IMG/VR virus record: IMGVR_UViG_3300030103_005513
Span: 30,454-73,301 of that record
Origin: a virus
Strand: one strand, 5' to 3'
DNA length: 42,848 nt
Positions 7,605-15,420 of the stretch are shown in pieces. The position numbers and the translations under genes are program-made. The stretch's first letter is position 1; each line of letters opens with the position of its first letter. Below the pieces are notes generated by a model that had not been told where the DNA came from, searched no databases, and saw only the letters and a program-made list of their open reading frames with translations.

Positions 7605-8224
7605 GATGTCAACATGCCAATAATCTTGTCTGCTATTTGTCTGTGACCCTCTTCATCAGGGTGTCCCTTAGGTGCTTTAGATATCCATGGTTCATCAAAA
7701 CAAAAGTCGAACTCAAGGTCTGATGACAATTTTCTACCTAATAAAATCAATGGCACACCATATGCTTTGCAATGACTTTTGATTATAGTGTGATACATTT
7801 TTTCATTAGTTGAGAAAAACTCCTCACTATGAATCCTAAAATAACTTCTCCAAAAATCAGTATCTACCCCTCTATTTGAGAGCATATTTTCTAACCACCA
7901 CTTGCTAGGTTGCTTAGAATCTCCTGTCTTACCATTAGAAGGCACCCAAACTCTCTGCCACCTTTTACCATTATGATATTCTGTTCTCCACTTAGGTGTC
8001 ATTCCTATGATAGCGTAATCAAATTTAGATATATGTCTATCATTCAATAATAATTGCCTTACAATACGGTGGTTTCCACATCCACCAGTTGATAAATTAT
8101 GATCCTTTATACCAAAATGATCGCATATTAATCTTGAAAATCTAAGTCGTTCTCTGTCCTCCCAAACAGTGCCTAACTCAGCACCATTCACATCAGATCC
8201 ACCATCAAAGTATATTCTCTTCAT
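7601..8224 (-). CDS. SGNH/GDSL-hydrolase-like protein
   Basis: Start placed at ATG 8222-8224 (MKRIYFDGGSDVNG) because AGAGGAAG lies just upstream; the ATG at 8257 would add 11 residues inside the preceding gene. The protein has 207 residues: block I FDGGSDV (Ser at 10), block II-like STGGCGNHRIVRQ, strand FDYAIIGMTPKWRTEY and C-terminal GHPDEEGHRQIA. As in its relatives, the block V Asp is absent. The shared segment (M)T.K.RTE(Y/F)(H)..G.W in all three local copies (5.5, 7.1 and 7.6 kb) shows recent common origin. The substrate is unknown. Confidence 0.6.
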   Translation of the reverse strand: MKRIYFDGGSDVNGAELGTVWEDRERLRFSRLICDHFGIKDHNLSTGGCGNHRIVRQLLLNDRHISKFDYAIIGMTPKWRTEYHNGKRWQRVWVPSNGKTGDSKQPSKWWLENMLSNRGVDTDFWRSYFRIHSEEFFSTNEKMYHTIIKSHCKAYGVPLILLGRKLSSDLEFDFCFDEPWISKAPKGHPDEEGHRQIADKIIGMLTS

Positions 8225-8870
8225 CTGCTTCCTCTTTTGTTTTATACGCCCACTCATCTGTATGACCTACAGACCACCACTTAGGTTCAGTTTCAACAGC
8301 ATAGTTTTGTGTGCATACCTTGAAGTCTGGTGTTTTTAGATTATCATTATTGACCAAACTATTATCAAAAAAGATGGTTCTATTGTTTGGTTGTGCAGCA
8401 AACTGACCATTATCTAATGCAATGACATTGAATGTCTTATGTTCTGGGTCATGCTCAGAAAAATTTACATCAAGCACGGATCTGTCTGGATGTGCAGTGT
8501 CTATTGTAAATTCATACTCACCAGGATGCATTTTCCTATCTTTACCAAAGAACTGACACCTACCTAACATAGGTTTTTGAATGACAGTTATATTATAATC
8601 AAAACAATCCCATAATTGAAGTACATCTAATGGTAGTTGATTATCTTTATCAAAGTCTTCTTTCCATACAAAAGCACTGATAGGTAATTTATCAAAGAGA
8701 GCACCATAGTCTGTCAGAAGGGTCTCAAAGTACAATGCCTTTGATTGTATGCTTCTAACTGAAATCCATAAACCTGGTGTCAATTCACCATGACCTTTTT
8801 GGTGGTCGTATAAAAATTCTTTCTTTACAAATACCTGCTGTAGAGGCAAAGGATGTACCAAATAAGACAT
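8205..8870 (-). CDS. Cyanophage protein of unknown function
   Basis: A 221-residue protein that I cannot assign to a family. No signal peptide, membrane segment or catalytic motif is obvious. It is rich in aromatic residues and has short strand-like segments (GLWISVRSIQSKALYFETLL; FNVIALDNGQFAAQPN). It sits between gp59, a DUF1825-like gene and gp32 and overlaps both neighbours (20 bases with the SGNH-like gene, one base TAATG with the DUF1825-like gene), so it is part of the replication-module operon. Confidence 0.6.
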   Translation of the reverse strand: MSYLVHPLPLQQVFVKKEFLYDHQKGHGELTPGLWISVRSIQSKALYFETLLTDYGALFDKLPISAFVWKEDFDKDNQLPLDVLQLWDCFDYNITVIQKPMLGRCQFFGKDRKMHPGEYEFTIDTAHPDRSVLDVNFSEHDPEHKTFNVIALDNGQFAAQPNNRTIFFDNSLVNNDNLKTPDFKVCTQNYAVETEPKWWSVGHTDEWAYKTKEEADEENIL

Positions 8871-9196
8871 TACTTAAGATTTTTTTGAACTTGTTCGAGA
8901 GTTTGTTTCATGTTGGTGAAAATAGTTCCCATGTCTGCATCACCAAAACCTAATTCTTTTGCATGGGAAACGATATAATCTTTCATCTTCTTTGCTTCTT
9001 TATCCTCTGATAAAGTAAGTCTTGTCCACATAATCTGTTGACGTTCAAGTAATTCTTTGACTGTATCAATATGATCAGACTTTGCCTCATTACTCATCAT
9101 GGGGAACTTGAGTATGACATCATACAATTCTTTCTGGAGAGATGTAATCTCATCCATCTCAGTCTTCACCTGATCTGATTCAAAAAACTTACTCAT
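8870..9196 (-). CDS. DUF1825-like protein
   Basis: A 108-residue, largely helical protein starting MSKFFESDQVKTEMDEI. The opening 'FF-E-S-(x)-V' followed by an amphipathic helix, a Glu-rich ERQQIMWTRLTLSEDKEA helix and a short C-terminal helix resemble DUF1825, a small family in cyanobacteria and their phages with no known function. It overlaps gp59 by 8 bases and its stop/start joins the next gene. The name is from pattern memory. Confidence 0.5.
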   Translation of the reverse strand: MSKFFESDQVKTEMDEITSLQKELYDVILKFPMMSNEAKSDHIDTVKELLERQQIMWTRLTLSEDKEAKKMKDYIVSHAKELGFGDADMGTIFTNMKQTLEQVQKNLK

Positions 9197-9791
9197 ATCT
9201 CTCCTTGATTTTACTCATAAGATACTGCCTATACTTGTCTTTGTCAATATTTAGAAACGGTATATACTTCCTAATCTTCATACCAACAACTTTCCATACA
9301 GGATCTTTGAGTTGTCTATCATAGTCCTTACAATACCCAAAAAGTTTTTCATAAACACACATCTCCTCTGCACTTATATTACCTGCTAGATGTTCCTTGA
9401 GGATAGGGGGGTGACCATTTGATGCATCAAAAAATTCATCGTAAGAGTATTGATCTAAAAATTCTTCAGATTTTTGTTTGAAATGATAAAATAAACTTTC
9501 ATTTCTTTTTTGCCACTCTTTATAAACAGTCTCACCAGACCTAATGATATTACCTATCCATAATCCCTGTGGATTATCTGTGTCTACAAAGTTTGCAAGG
9601 AAAAAATTTTTAATCTCTGGATCTTTGTATTTTCTAGACATCTTTTCAAAAAAATATCTATCTTTTCTTTTGTAGAAAGAATCTATCTTTGCTCTAGACT
9701 TACCACCATATCTTTGGTAGTCATACTTTTCCTTAGTAAAGTGATTCTTATACGCAAGGTACTCTTTGTAAGTATCAAACGGTGACAACAC
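9189..9791 (-). CDS. 59: gp59, loader of the gp41 DNA helicase
   Basis: A 200-residue protein (T4 gp59 is 217). The N-terminus LSPFDTYKEYLAYKNHFT followed by YDYQRYGGKSR is typical of gp59, as is the helical C-terminal half (WKVVGMKIRKYIPFLNID). It places the replicative helicase on gp32-coated forks and links replication to recombination. The start is GTG at 9789-9791, preceded by AAGGAG six bases upstream; TTG three bases on is an alternative. It overlaps the end of the radical SAM gene upstream by 17 bases. Confidence 0.85.
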   Translation of the reverse strand: MLSPFDTYKEYLAYKNHFTKEKYDYQRYGGKSRAKIDSFYKRKDRYFFEKMSRKYKDPEIKNFFLANFVDTDNPQGLWIGNIIRSGETVYKEWQKRNESLFYHFKQKSEEFLDQYSYDEFFDASNGHPPILKEHLAGNISAEEMCVYEKLFGYCKDYDRQLKDPVWKVVGMKIRKYIPFLNIDKDKYRQYLMSKIKERYE

Positions 9792-10737
9792 TCTTGACTC
9801 CTTTTAGTTGTTTAATTGCCCTATACCACTTAGGATCGGACGGACACTTGTTACAGATCTCATGTGGATTGAGAACCTGATCTGCCATTGCATAGAGTTC
9901 TTCTATGGGTGCATCTACAGGGGTGGCATAGTAATTTAGATACTTTTGCCACACTGGATCGTCAACCTGACCTGTAGAGACAAGAGTCTCTCGTAGGTAC
10001 GCTATGCTAGGACATTTCCATAGTCTCCCTAAGTATAACTGAAGATTAGGTGCAGTGCAATACTCAAAAGATTTATCTATGTTGTTGTCCTCCCATGGAT
10101 AGAACTTATTATCTTTCCATTGTAGCAGATCAAACCACAAATCGTCCCAGTTTTCTGAGATCTCTAATAAATTCATATCAACTCCTTCTTTCTTTGCTAC
10201 CTCTATAAAGTCTCTAACATTCTTATATGTGATGTCACCTCTTTTATCAGTCCTTCCGATCCTAGGATCTGATGGTGGTATGTGTAGACTTATACGAAAG
10301 ATACCGCCCTCTTTCATGTGCTGCAGAATCCAATCAGTATTCTGTGGTATCAACAACCCATTAGAAAATATTTTTACATACACACCGTCACTCATATCTC
10401 TTATCAATTTTAAAACTTCCTTTGTTCTTGGTTCAATCAATGCCTCACCGCCAAGCACACTTATATGACTCCACACATAGATTCTTGGTAGTAGTATCTC
10501 TATATCTCTTAGTAAATTATCAATTGGAAGTGAACTGCCTGGTGAGAGCACACCACTATGATGATTACAACCTTTACATGCCATGTTACAACCATTATGT
10601 GAGTGTATACTTAGCATCCTAAAGGTAGGTTTATCTGATTTTATCTGTGGTTCTGGTTGAAAGTTTTCATGGTAGTATCTTTTAAATTGCCTACGGGGAG
10701 ACCATACGTGCTTCTTATCTCTTTTCCTCTCTGTCAT
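9775..10737 (-). CDS. Radical SAM enzyme with C-terminal auxiliary-cluster domain (copy B)
   Basis: 320 residues. The cluster motif HNGCNMACKGCNH gives C50-x3-C54-x2-C57, followed by GGEAL (96-100), the SAM amino-group motif. The C-terminal region carries C227, C242 and a C295-x2-C298 pair, a SPASM/twitch-like arrangement for an extra [4Fe-4S] cluster. Such enzymes modify peptides, or sugars, amino acids and alcohols; the substrate here is unknown. It overlaps its paralogue upstream by ATGA and gp59 downstream. It shares with the other copy the rare CKGCNH segment and the KWY segment near the C-terminus. It is not a QueE-type protein, being larger and carrying a C-terminal cysteine set. Confidence 0.8.
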   Translation of the reverse strand: MTERKRDKKHVWSPRRQFKRYYHENFQPEPQIKSDKPTFRMLSIHSHNGCNMACKGCNHHSGVLSPGSSLPIDNLLRDIEILLPRIYVWSHISVLGGEALIEPRTKEVLKLIRDMSDGVYVKIFSNGLLIPQNTDWILQHMKEGGIFRISLHIPPSDPRIGRTDKRGDITYKNVRDFIEVAKKEGVDMNLLEISENWDDLWFDLLQWKDNKFYPWEDNNIDKSFEYCTAPNLQLYLGRLWKCPSIAYLRETLVSTGQVDDPVWQKYLNYYATPVDAPIEELYAMADQVLNPHEICNKCPSDPKWYRAIKQLKGVKSVVTV

Positions 10738-11747
10738 ACCGTTCGTTTTAGACTAGGATCAAGTTGTTTATTGGCATGATACCATTTAGGATTTGCTGGA
10801 CACATATTACATATCCATGTGGGTTTGTCTACCTCCTCCAGTGCCAACCTAATATCTTCTTGAGGTTTATATGCAAGATACTTCTGCCAGCACTCATCCT
10901 CAAGTTGACCACTCGCCTTTAGTGATTCATAGAGATATGCTATCATAGAGCACTTCCAAAGTTTGCCTTTATATAACTGAGCGTTTGGACATGAGCATAT
11001 CTTAAATGACTCTGCTGGTTGTTCATCCTCCCATGGATAGTAAGTTATTCTATCATTCTTTATATCATATCTAAACAAATCAAACCATTCACGCTTATCA
11101 CCATTTGGATATCTTGATGCCTCAGTCATCTCTAATTTATTAGACACTCCTCTCTCCTCACACTCTTTTATAAAATCATATGCAGTCTCCCACTCTCTTC
11201 TTCCTATATTACTATACCAAGTACGATGGAAGGTCAGTCTGAAGATAACACCCTGCTCCATCTCATCTATGATCCAGTCTTTACATTGCTTCAAACGGGA
11301 TCCATTACTGAATAGTTTGACATAGCATGGTTGACCTGTCTCTTTTACTAATTCTCTTACTACCTTTGTCACTTCCCTTGTACGTGGTTCGAGTAATGGT
11401 TCACCACCTATGATACTGACATGACTCCACACATAGATCTGTGGCAATACATTCCTGACATCCTCTAGTAGTTCATCTATGTCAACCACACTCTTGGTGG
11501 ATAGTAAACTACTATTATGGTTGCAACCCTTACAAGAAAGATTACAACCATTGATTGTGTGGAGACACAGTATTCTAGTGGTAGGTCTTATTTTTTGTAG
11601 TTCCTCTATCTCTTTCTTTGATACGTCCTTGAAATTATCAATCCAAAATCCTTTGTGCGATCTTACATACTCTACCTTTTTAGATAACACATCCAATCCA
11701 TCACGTATGAACGCTGATGCAATCTTCAGTTCTTTCCTAGGGTGCAT
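10734..11747 (-). CDS. Radical SAM enzyme with C-terminal auxiliary-cluster domain (copy A)
   Basis: 337 residues with INGCNLSCKGCNHNS (C68-x3-C72-x2-C75), GGEPL (114-118), and C-terminal C251, C253, C266 and C313-x2-C316. It aligns end to end with the copy downstream, from the PRTREV helix after GGEP to the final CNMCPANPKWYHA, so the two arose by tandem duplication and then diverged. It has one more Cys near the auxiliary site (CSC instead of a single Cys). A 1-base overlap (TAATG) with gp33 and ATGA with copy B show tight co-translation inside the late-transcription and replication module. Substrate unknown. Confidence 0.8.
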   Translation of the reverse strand: MHPRKELKIASAFIRDGLDVLSKKVEYVRSHKGFWIDNFKDVSKKEIEELQKIRPTTRILCLHTINGCNLSCKGCNHNSSLLSTKSVVDIDELLEDVRNVLPQIYVWSHVSIIGGEPLLEPRTREVTKVVRELVKETGQPCYVKLFSNGSRLKQCKDWIIDEMEQGVIFRLTFHRTWYSNIGRREWETAYDFIKECEERGVSNKLEMTEASRYPNGDKREWFDLFRYDIKNDRITYYPWEDEQPAESFKICSCPNAQLYKGKLWKCSMIAYLYESLKASGQLEDECWQKYLAYKPQEDIRLALEEVDKPTWICNMCPANPKWYHANKQLDPSLKRTV

Positions 11748-12013
11748 TAGATAGCAAGGAACTTCGCCCTTGATGTTCTCTTCAAATAATTTAGGTTCAT
11801 TGCGTTACCTTTTAACTTCTCTTTCATTGGTTTCGTAATCAGTTTTGATACTGATTCAATTTCAATACTATTCTGCTCACAATAATGACAGATTGCCTCA
11901 ATGTAATTCATATCAAGATTATTTTGAACTAAATTTTCTATGTCATTAGTAAATTTATCTTGACATAAAAACTTGTTCTTTAGAACTGCTCTCATTTCAT
12001 TTTTGGTTGCCAT
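11747..12013 (-). CDS. 33: Late transcription co-activator gp33
   Basis: 88 residues. The segment NYIEAICHYCEQNSIEIESVSKLI then MKEKLKGNAMNLNYLKR aligns with the conserved part of T4 gp33 (YLEAT..FLEENSI ... IIEKIQSEAIDENLLR). In T4, gp33 bridges RNA polymerase and the gp45 sliding clamp with gp55 so that late promoters fire. This fits the TATAAATA and CTAAATA elements seen in this window. It is shorter than T4 gp33 (112). It overlaps the exonuclease gene upstream by 17 bases. Confidence 0.75.
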   Translation of the reverse strand: MATKNEMRAVLKNKFLCQDKFTNDIENLVQNNLDMNYIEAICHYCEQNSIEIESVSKLITKPMKEKLKGNAMNLNYLKRTSRAKFLAI

Positions 12014-12662
12014 TTAATTTGTCCTCCACAAATTTTTCGATGTACTTGACTAATAATCTCATATATTTCATTTTATCATACTCTTCGTAAACCGTCACCT
12101 CTCCATTCTCACACGTCATGAGAATGACAAGTTTCTTTACAGGTATGTTTGTAATCTCGTAGAACATACAAGCATATGCTGCTGCTTGTACAAAGTAATT
12201 CTCTATCCACTCTCTCGGTTTAGGTTTCGCAGCAGTTTTGAAATCAATGATTGACAGTTCACCATTGTACTCTGCTATGCAATCAACAGTTCCAGCAACA
12301 CCTAATTCGTTACTGTATAAACTTTTTTCTAAAGCGTAAATATTATTTATATTTTGTAACACTTTTTTAGATTGAAGAAATAATATCTTACTGCTAGGGT
12401 TGTCTAACACCACCTCTTGATTGAGTAGATGATTCTCTATCAAGGTATGTACCTTGGTTCCTCTAGACGTTGCTCTCTTTGTAATTCTATCTGCCTCTTC
12501 GTCGCCTACTCTCTTCCTCCAGTCAACAAAGATGTGTTTATTAAAATGAGAAGTGACCGAGGTGATGGACACCATCGGTCTATCATTCACATTGTAGTAT
12601 CTTACTCCGTCAATAGACTTCCTACTCAGAGTAGGAAGGTCACATTCTACATGATTGTACAT
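11997..12662 (-). CDS. PD-(D/E)XK exonuclease (Cas4/RecB-nuclease-like)
   Basis: 221 residues. The nuclease core is visible: GTKVHTLIE with an early His/Glu helix, VAGTVDCIAEYNGELSIIDFKTA (Asp, then Asp-Phe-Lys), and the QAAAYACMF helix (Gln-x3-Tyr motif), the order seen in RecB-type and Cas4/MGME1-like nucleases. No cysteine cluster like that of Cas4 is present. It probably processes DNA ends in phage recombination. Its ATG overlaps the phoH stop, and it is conserved next to phoH in related phages as far as I recall. Confidence 0.7.
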   Translation of the reverse strand: MYNHVECDLPTLSRKSIDGVRYYNVNDRPMVSITSVTSHFNKHIFVDWRKRVGDEEADRITKRATSRGTKVHTLIENHLLNQEVVLDNPSSKILFLQSKKVLQNINNIYALEKSLYSNELGVAGTVDCIAEYNGELSIIDFKTAAKPKPREWIENYFVQAAAYACMFYEITNIPVKKLVILMTCENGEVTVYEEYDKMKYMRLLVKYIEKFVEDKLNGNQK

Positions 12663-13414
12663 TACATACCTAGTTCTATTTTCGAGGTGATGTAACTCTT
12701 GACCAGACCAGACCTAACAATATCATCAAGACCAAATTCAATTAAATCGAACTCAGGCATGCGAGTGATGATCCTTTGAAAATCTAGGATACCATTCTTC
12801 TCGTTTGTCCTTATCAAATCAGTTTGTGCAACGTCACCACAGAACATTATCTTGGTGTCTTCACCTACTCTTGTTATTATACTATCTAACTCATGAAAAT
12901 TCAAGTTTTGTGACTCATCCACAATAACTATAGAATTATCAAGTGTGGTGCCTCTGATAAATGAGGTAGACCAGAAGGTCACACTCTCCTGTGCCTTGAG
13001 ATTGCCCCACAACATTTCAAATTCATTGTCAGTAGGCAACTCAAACATATACTTGACCATATTCTTATATGGTATCTGGTACAGTGCTGATTTGTCCTCA
13101 TGGTCACCAGGCAAGAAACCTATCTCTCTTGTGGACACCAGTGATCTTACCAAGACTACCTTTTGATATGGTGTAAGAGGATCGAGAACCTCCTTGAGTG
13201 CTTGGAATAATGTTATGAAAGTTTTACCCGTGCCTGCAGCACCATAAAGAAATAAGTTTTTACCTTCATTGTATGAGGCAAAAGCGTGTTTCTGATTAGG
13301 TGTGATAGGTTGGACATCAACCATGATGTCAGAATTATATGGTTTCTTTCTCTTCATTTGCTTCGCAGTCATACCAGCTCCGACGCTGATCGACATTTTC
13401 TTTTTACGTGGCAT
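12662..13414 (-). CDS. phoH: PhoH-like ATPase
   Basis: 250 residues with Walker A GAAGTGKTFIT, the PhoH segment VRSLVSTREIGFLPGD, Walker B SIVIVDESQNL and the MFCGDVAQTDL sensor, all in family order. The N-terminal 40 residues are basic. PhoH is common in marine phages; its role there (RNA metabolism or phosphate response) is unsettled. TAATG coupling to the exonuclease downstream, and one base separates it from the FmdB-like gene upstream. Confidence 0.9.
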   Translation of the reverse strand: MPRKKKMSISVGAGMTAKQMKRKKPYNSDIMVDVQPITPNQKHAFASYNEGKNLFLYGAAGTGKTFITLFQALKEVLDPLTPYQKVVLVRSLVSTREIGFLPGDHEDKSALYQIPYKNMVKYMFELPTDNEFEMLWGNLKAQESVTFWSTSFIRGTTLDNSIVIVDESQNLNFHELDSIITRVGEDTKIMFCGDVAQTDLIRTNEKNGILDFQRIITRMPEFDLIEFGLDDIVRSGLVKSYITSKIELGM

Positions 13415-13415
13415 G

Positions 13416-13667
13416 TTAGAAGTGTGTAGTTTTTTGTGGTTTGACTTTTGAACCTGGCACTTGTGCTACTTTTGATAGCACCTCGTTCCATCCACCATCT
13501 GTCCTACTATACACGTCACCCGTGGCACTTACCACACCTCCTGATCCCTTAGACCAATCTTTATCCCAGTCAGGATTGTTTTCTCTAAATTGATCATATT
13601 CTTTCATGGACATCATGAGTTCTTTAGTCTCACCTGTCTTCAAGTTCTTTATTGGGTATGTCGGCAT
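13416..13667 (-). CDS. FmdB-like small protein without the zinc cysteines
   Basis: 83 residues: MPTYPIKNLKTGETKELMMSM, NPDWDKDW and a C-terminal WNEVLSKVAQVPGSKV. It resembles the small 'FmdB family' proteins that precede phoH in T4-like cyanophages. It contains no cysteine, so the zinc ribbon of true FmdB is lost and the regulatory label should not be taken literally. It starts 19 bases after a CTAAATA element and within the 3' end of the carbamoyltransferase N-domain gene. Confidence 0.55.
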   Translation of the reverse strand: MPTYPIKNLKTGETKELMMSMKEYDQFRENNPDWDKDWSKGSGGVVSATGDVYSRTDGGWNEVLSKVAQVPGSKVKPQKTTHF

Positions 13668-14487
13668 GTGTTTTAGCGAGTGATTTATTTAGTGTTGCAA
13701 GATAAGCAGCACCTATAGAGGTACCACCATCGTGAGCAATAGGCATGACCCTCATGCGAACGTCAAGTTCCCTCTGTAGCTTATAGTTTACCACACAATT
13801 GAGAAAACATCCACCAGATAAAACAAGGTTACGATCTTTATACATTCTACACAATTCAAGTGCTCTTTTCTCCCATGCTTGCTGTACATAGTATGCTTCA
13901 TGTTTGCCATGTGCTGCTAGTCCCATGACCTTACCTGCATCATCTTTATGGAAACCATAATTGACACAGACAAACTCAAACTCTTTACCAATTCCTTGAT
14001 CATCAGGTGACCAATACTTCTTGTGTAGCACCTGCCAAGATGGGATATCAAATATTGTTTCTATCTCTATGCCATCATCTGTCTTTGATCCATTAGAGTC
14101 TACCACTATTGCAATAGCATCATCATAACCTGAGTTATAAAATGCTGAAGCAGCATGACACTTATGGTGTTCTAATCTATAATCAAATACCTCTGCGTCA
14201 GGGAACCTACTCCTCACTACGTTCAAATCGAGTGCAGATATAAGTTTTTTTGAATCTTCTGACCAATCAGAGTCACATATTGCAACTGCATCTATATCAT
14301 CAACATATTTTATCAATGATCTTACAGCATGATCTCTTTTCTTTCTAGTAATTCTTTCCGACTCAAGGTAAAAATCTAATACACCATCTCTCATTACACA
14401 GACTGAACCATTATTTGATAGGTTCAACCCTAGGACTGAAAATTTTGCGGAGATTTTTTTTCCAGATTTATGTAATTGAAAAGTCAT
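13630..14487 (-). CDS. Carbamoyltransferase N-terminal (Kae1-like) domain protein, split gene
   Basis: 285 residues comprising only the ATP-binding N-domain of the NodU/CmcH/TobZ O-carbamoyltransferases: VLGLNLSNNGSVCV start, metal-site HHKCH (107-111) followed by AASAFY, VVDSNG (128-133), KVMGLAAHG and SGGCFLNCVVN, ending at DGGTSIGAAYL. In full-length enzymes the C-domain follows at this point. Here it is a separate gene lying upstream (14484-15083), joined by ATGA. Together they would make carbamoyl-AMP and pass the carbamoyl group to a sugar or other hydroxyl. The acceptor is unknown. Confidence 0.8.
   Translation of the reverse strand: MTFQLHKSGKKISAKFSVLGLNLSNNGSVCVMRDGVLDFYLESERITRKKRDHAVRSLIKYVDDIDAVAICDSDWSEDSKKLISALDLNVVRSRFPDAEVFDYRLEHHKCHAASAFYNSGYDDAIAIVVDSNGSKTDDGIEIETIFDIPSWQVLHKKYWSPDDQGIGKEFEFVCVNYGFHKDDAGKVMGLAAHGKHEAYYVQQAWEKRALELCRMYKDRNLVLSGGCFLNCVVNYKLQRELDVRMRVMPIAHDGGTSIGAAYLATLNKSLAKTHADIPNKELEDR
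13686..13692 (-). promoter_or_regulatory. Late promoter element (CTAAATA) before the FmdB-like gene and phoH
   Basis: CTAAATA on the minus strand lies 18 bases before the FmdB-like start, inside the 3' end of the upstream gene. It could give the FmdB-like, phoH, exonuclease, gp33 group its own late transcript. Confidence 0.45.
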
Positions 14488-15083
14488 TTTCCCCTGAGTT
14501 TTTGCACCTCTGGAAAATACAAGTAGTCTATTGCACTTGATTCAAATGTATCTATGGCATCCTCTGGTGTCTCTACTAGAGGTTCACCTGACATATTAAA
14601 AGATGTATTGAATAATAGAGGAGTTTTTGTCAGTTGATAGAAAGAATCTATCAAGGTAAAGTAGTTTTTGTTATCTTGAATACTTACTGTCTGTATTCTA
14701 CATGTCTTATCGACGTGTAAGACAGCAGGTATCTTATCATAAGCATGAGGTTGTGCATCAACAGCATACATCATGAAAGGTGATTCGGTAAGACCACCCA
14801 TGTCAAACCAATTGTGTGCATGATGTAATAGTACACTACAAGCAAATGGTCTAAAGGGTTCTCTATTTTTCACCATATTCAATCTATCCTTACCGTATGG
14901 ATCTCTTGGATCATATAAGATAGAACGATTTCCCAATGCCCTTGGTCCTGCTTCTGATCTTCCTTGAAATATTGCAACAATTTTTTGTTGCTCCAAAAGT
15001 TTTGCAACGTCCATAGAACATACTATGTCACCTTCAATATTTGATAGATCGTACTCAGGACCTAGGTATAGGGATTCAATCAT
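14484..15083 (-). CDS. Carbamoyltransferase C-terminal domain protein, split gene
   Basis: Start placed at ATG 15081-15083 (MIESLYLGPEYD). This matches the first residues of the C-domain in fused enzymes and overlaps the upstream stop by 8 bases; a longer frame reaches back to 15206 but shadows the neighbouring gene. 199 residues with the signature GRSEAGPRALGNRSIL (41-56), REPFRPFA and LFNTSFNMSGEPLVETPEDA, which bind carbamoyl-AMP and catalyse the transfer. It is translated before the N-domain gene (ATGA overlap), the reverse of the order in fused proteins. It is the only C-domain in the window although there are two N-domain genes. Confidence 0.85.
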   Translation of the reverse strand: MIESLYLGPEYDLSNIEGDIVCSMDVAKLLEQQKIVAIFQGRSEAGPRALGNRSILYDPRDPYGKDRLNMVKNREPFRPFACSVLLHHAHNWFDMGGLTESPFMMYAVDAQPHAYDKIPAVLHVDKTCRIQTVSIQDNKNYFTLIDSFYQLTKTPLLFNTSFNMSGEPLVETPEDAIDTFESSAIDYLYFPEVQKLRGK

Positions 15084-15420
15084 TATGATGATGTTGTGGA
15101 TAGTCTTGCTCTTGTGCTCTCTGTGACATGATTGGTCTTTCACCACCACCTTCATGCCCATGAGCGATACCAAGTTCATGCATTTTAGCATGCTCTTTGA
15201 TCTCATCTCTCAATCCTTCACCACCTTTACCAAAGGTTTTGTATATACCATAGATGATAAGAGCAAAGACAACGAGTGCTACGAAAACTAAGAACCCTGT
15301 CTCAGGTTCAAGTTCGAGGTGAGGTATAAGTGTCTCTTGACATCTCTTAATCTTCTCTGGATCATCCCATGTACCAGGTAATGTGTACACGGGAGGGCAT
15401 GCTGCAAATAATTTTACCAT
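15076..15420 (-). CDS. Single-pass membrane protein, His-rich C-terminus
   Basis: 114 residues. A short N-terminal part with two Cys (MVKLFAACPP, KRCQET), one strong membrane helix at about 43-60 (GFLVFVALVVFALIIYGIY), then a charged tail with AHGHEGGGE and a final HHH. No family recognised. The ATG overlaps the stop of the small gene upstream (ATGGTAA). It may sit in the host inner membrane. The carbamoyltransferase C-domain gene follows with 8 bases of overlap. Confidence 0.6.
   Translation of the reverse strand: MVKLFAACPPVYTLPGTWDDPEKIKRCQETLIPHLELEPETGFLVFVALVVFALIIYGIYKTFGKGGEGLRDEIKEHAKMHELGIAHGHEGGGERPIMSQRAQEQDYPQHHHND

Noticed and set aside
9775-10737. QueE (7-deazaguanine pathway) assignment for the radical SAM gene
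   Set aside because: It is too long, has a C-terminal cysteine set, and no QueC, QueD or FolE partner is nearby.
12344-12351. TATAAATA on the minus strand inside the exonuclease gene
   Set aside because: It is in the middle of a coding frame with no gene start soon after. In AT-rich DNA such a match is expected by chance.
11997-12662. A Cas4-type protein as part of a phage CRISPR system
   Set aside because: No cysteine cluster, no Cas1/Cas2 and no repeat array. A recombination exonuclease beside phoH is the simpler reading.
13416-13667. Calling this gene a zinc-binding FmdB transcription regulator
   Set aside because: The protein contains no cysteine at all, so the zinc ribbon is absent.
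15084-15206. Longer start for the carbamoyltransferase C-domain gene
   Set aside because: The added residues shadow the His-rich tail of the membrane protein in another frame. MIESLYLGPEY at 15083 fits the family start.
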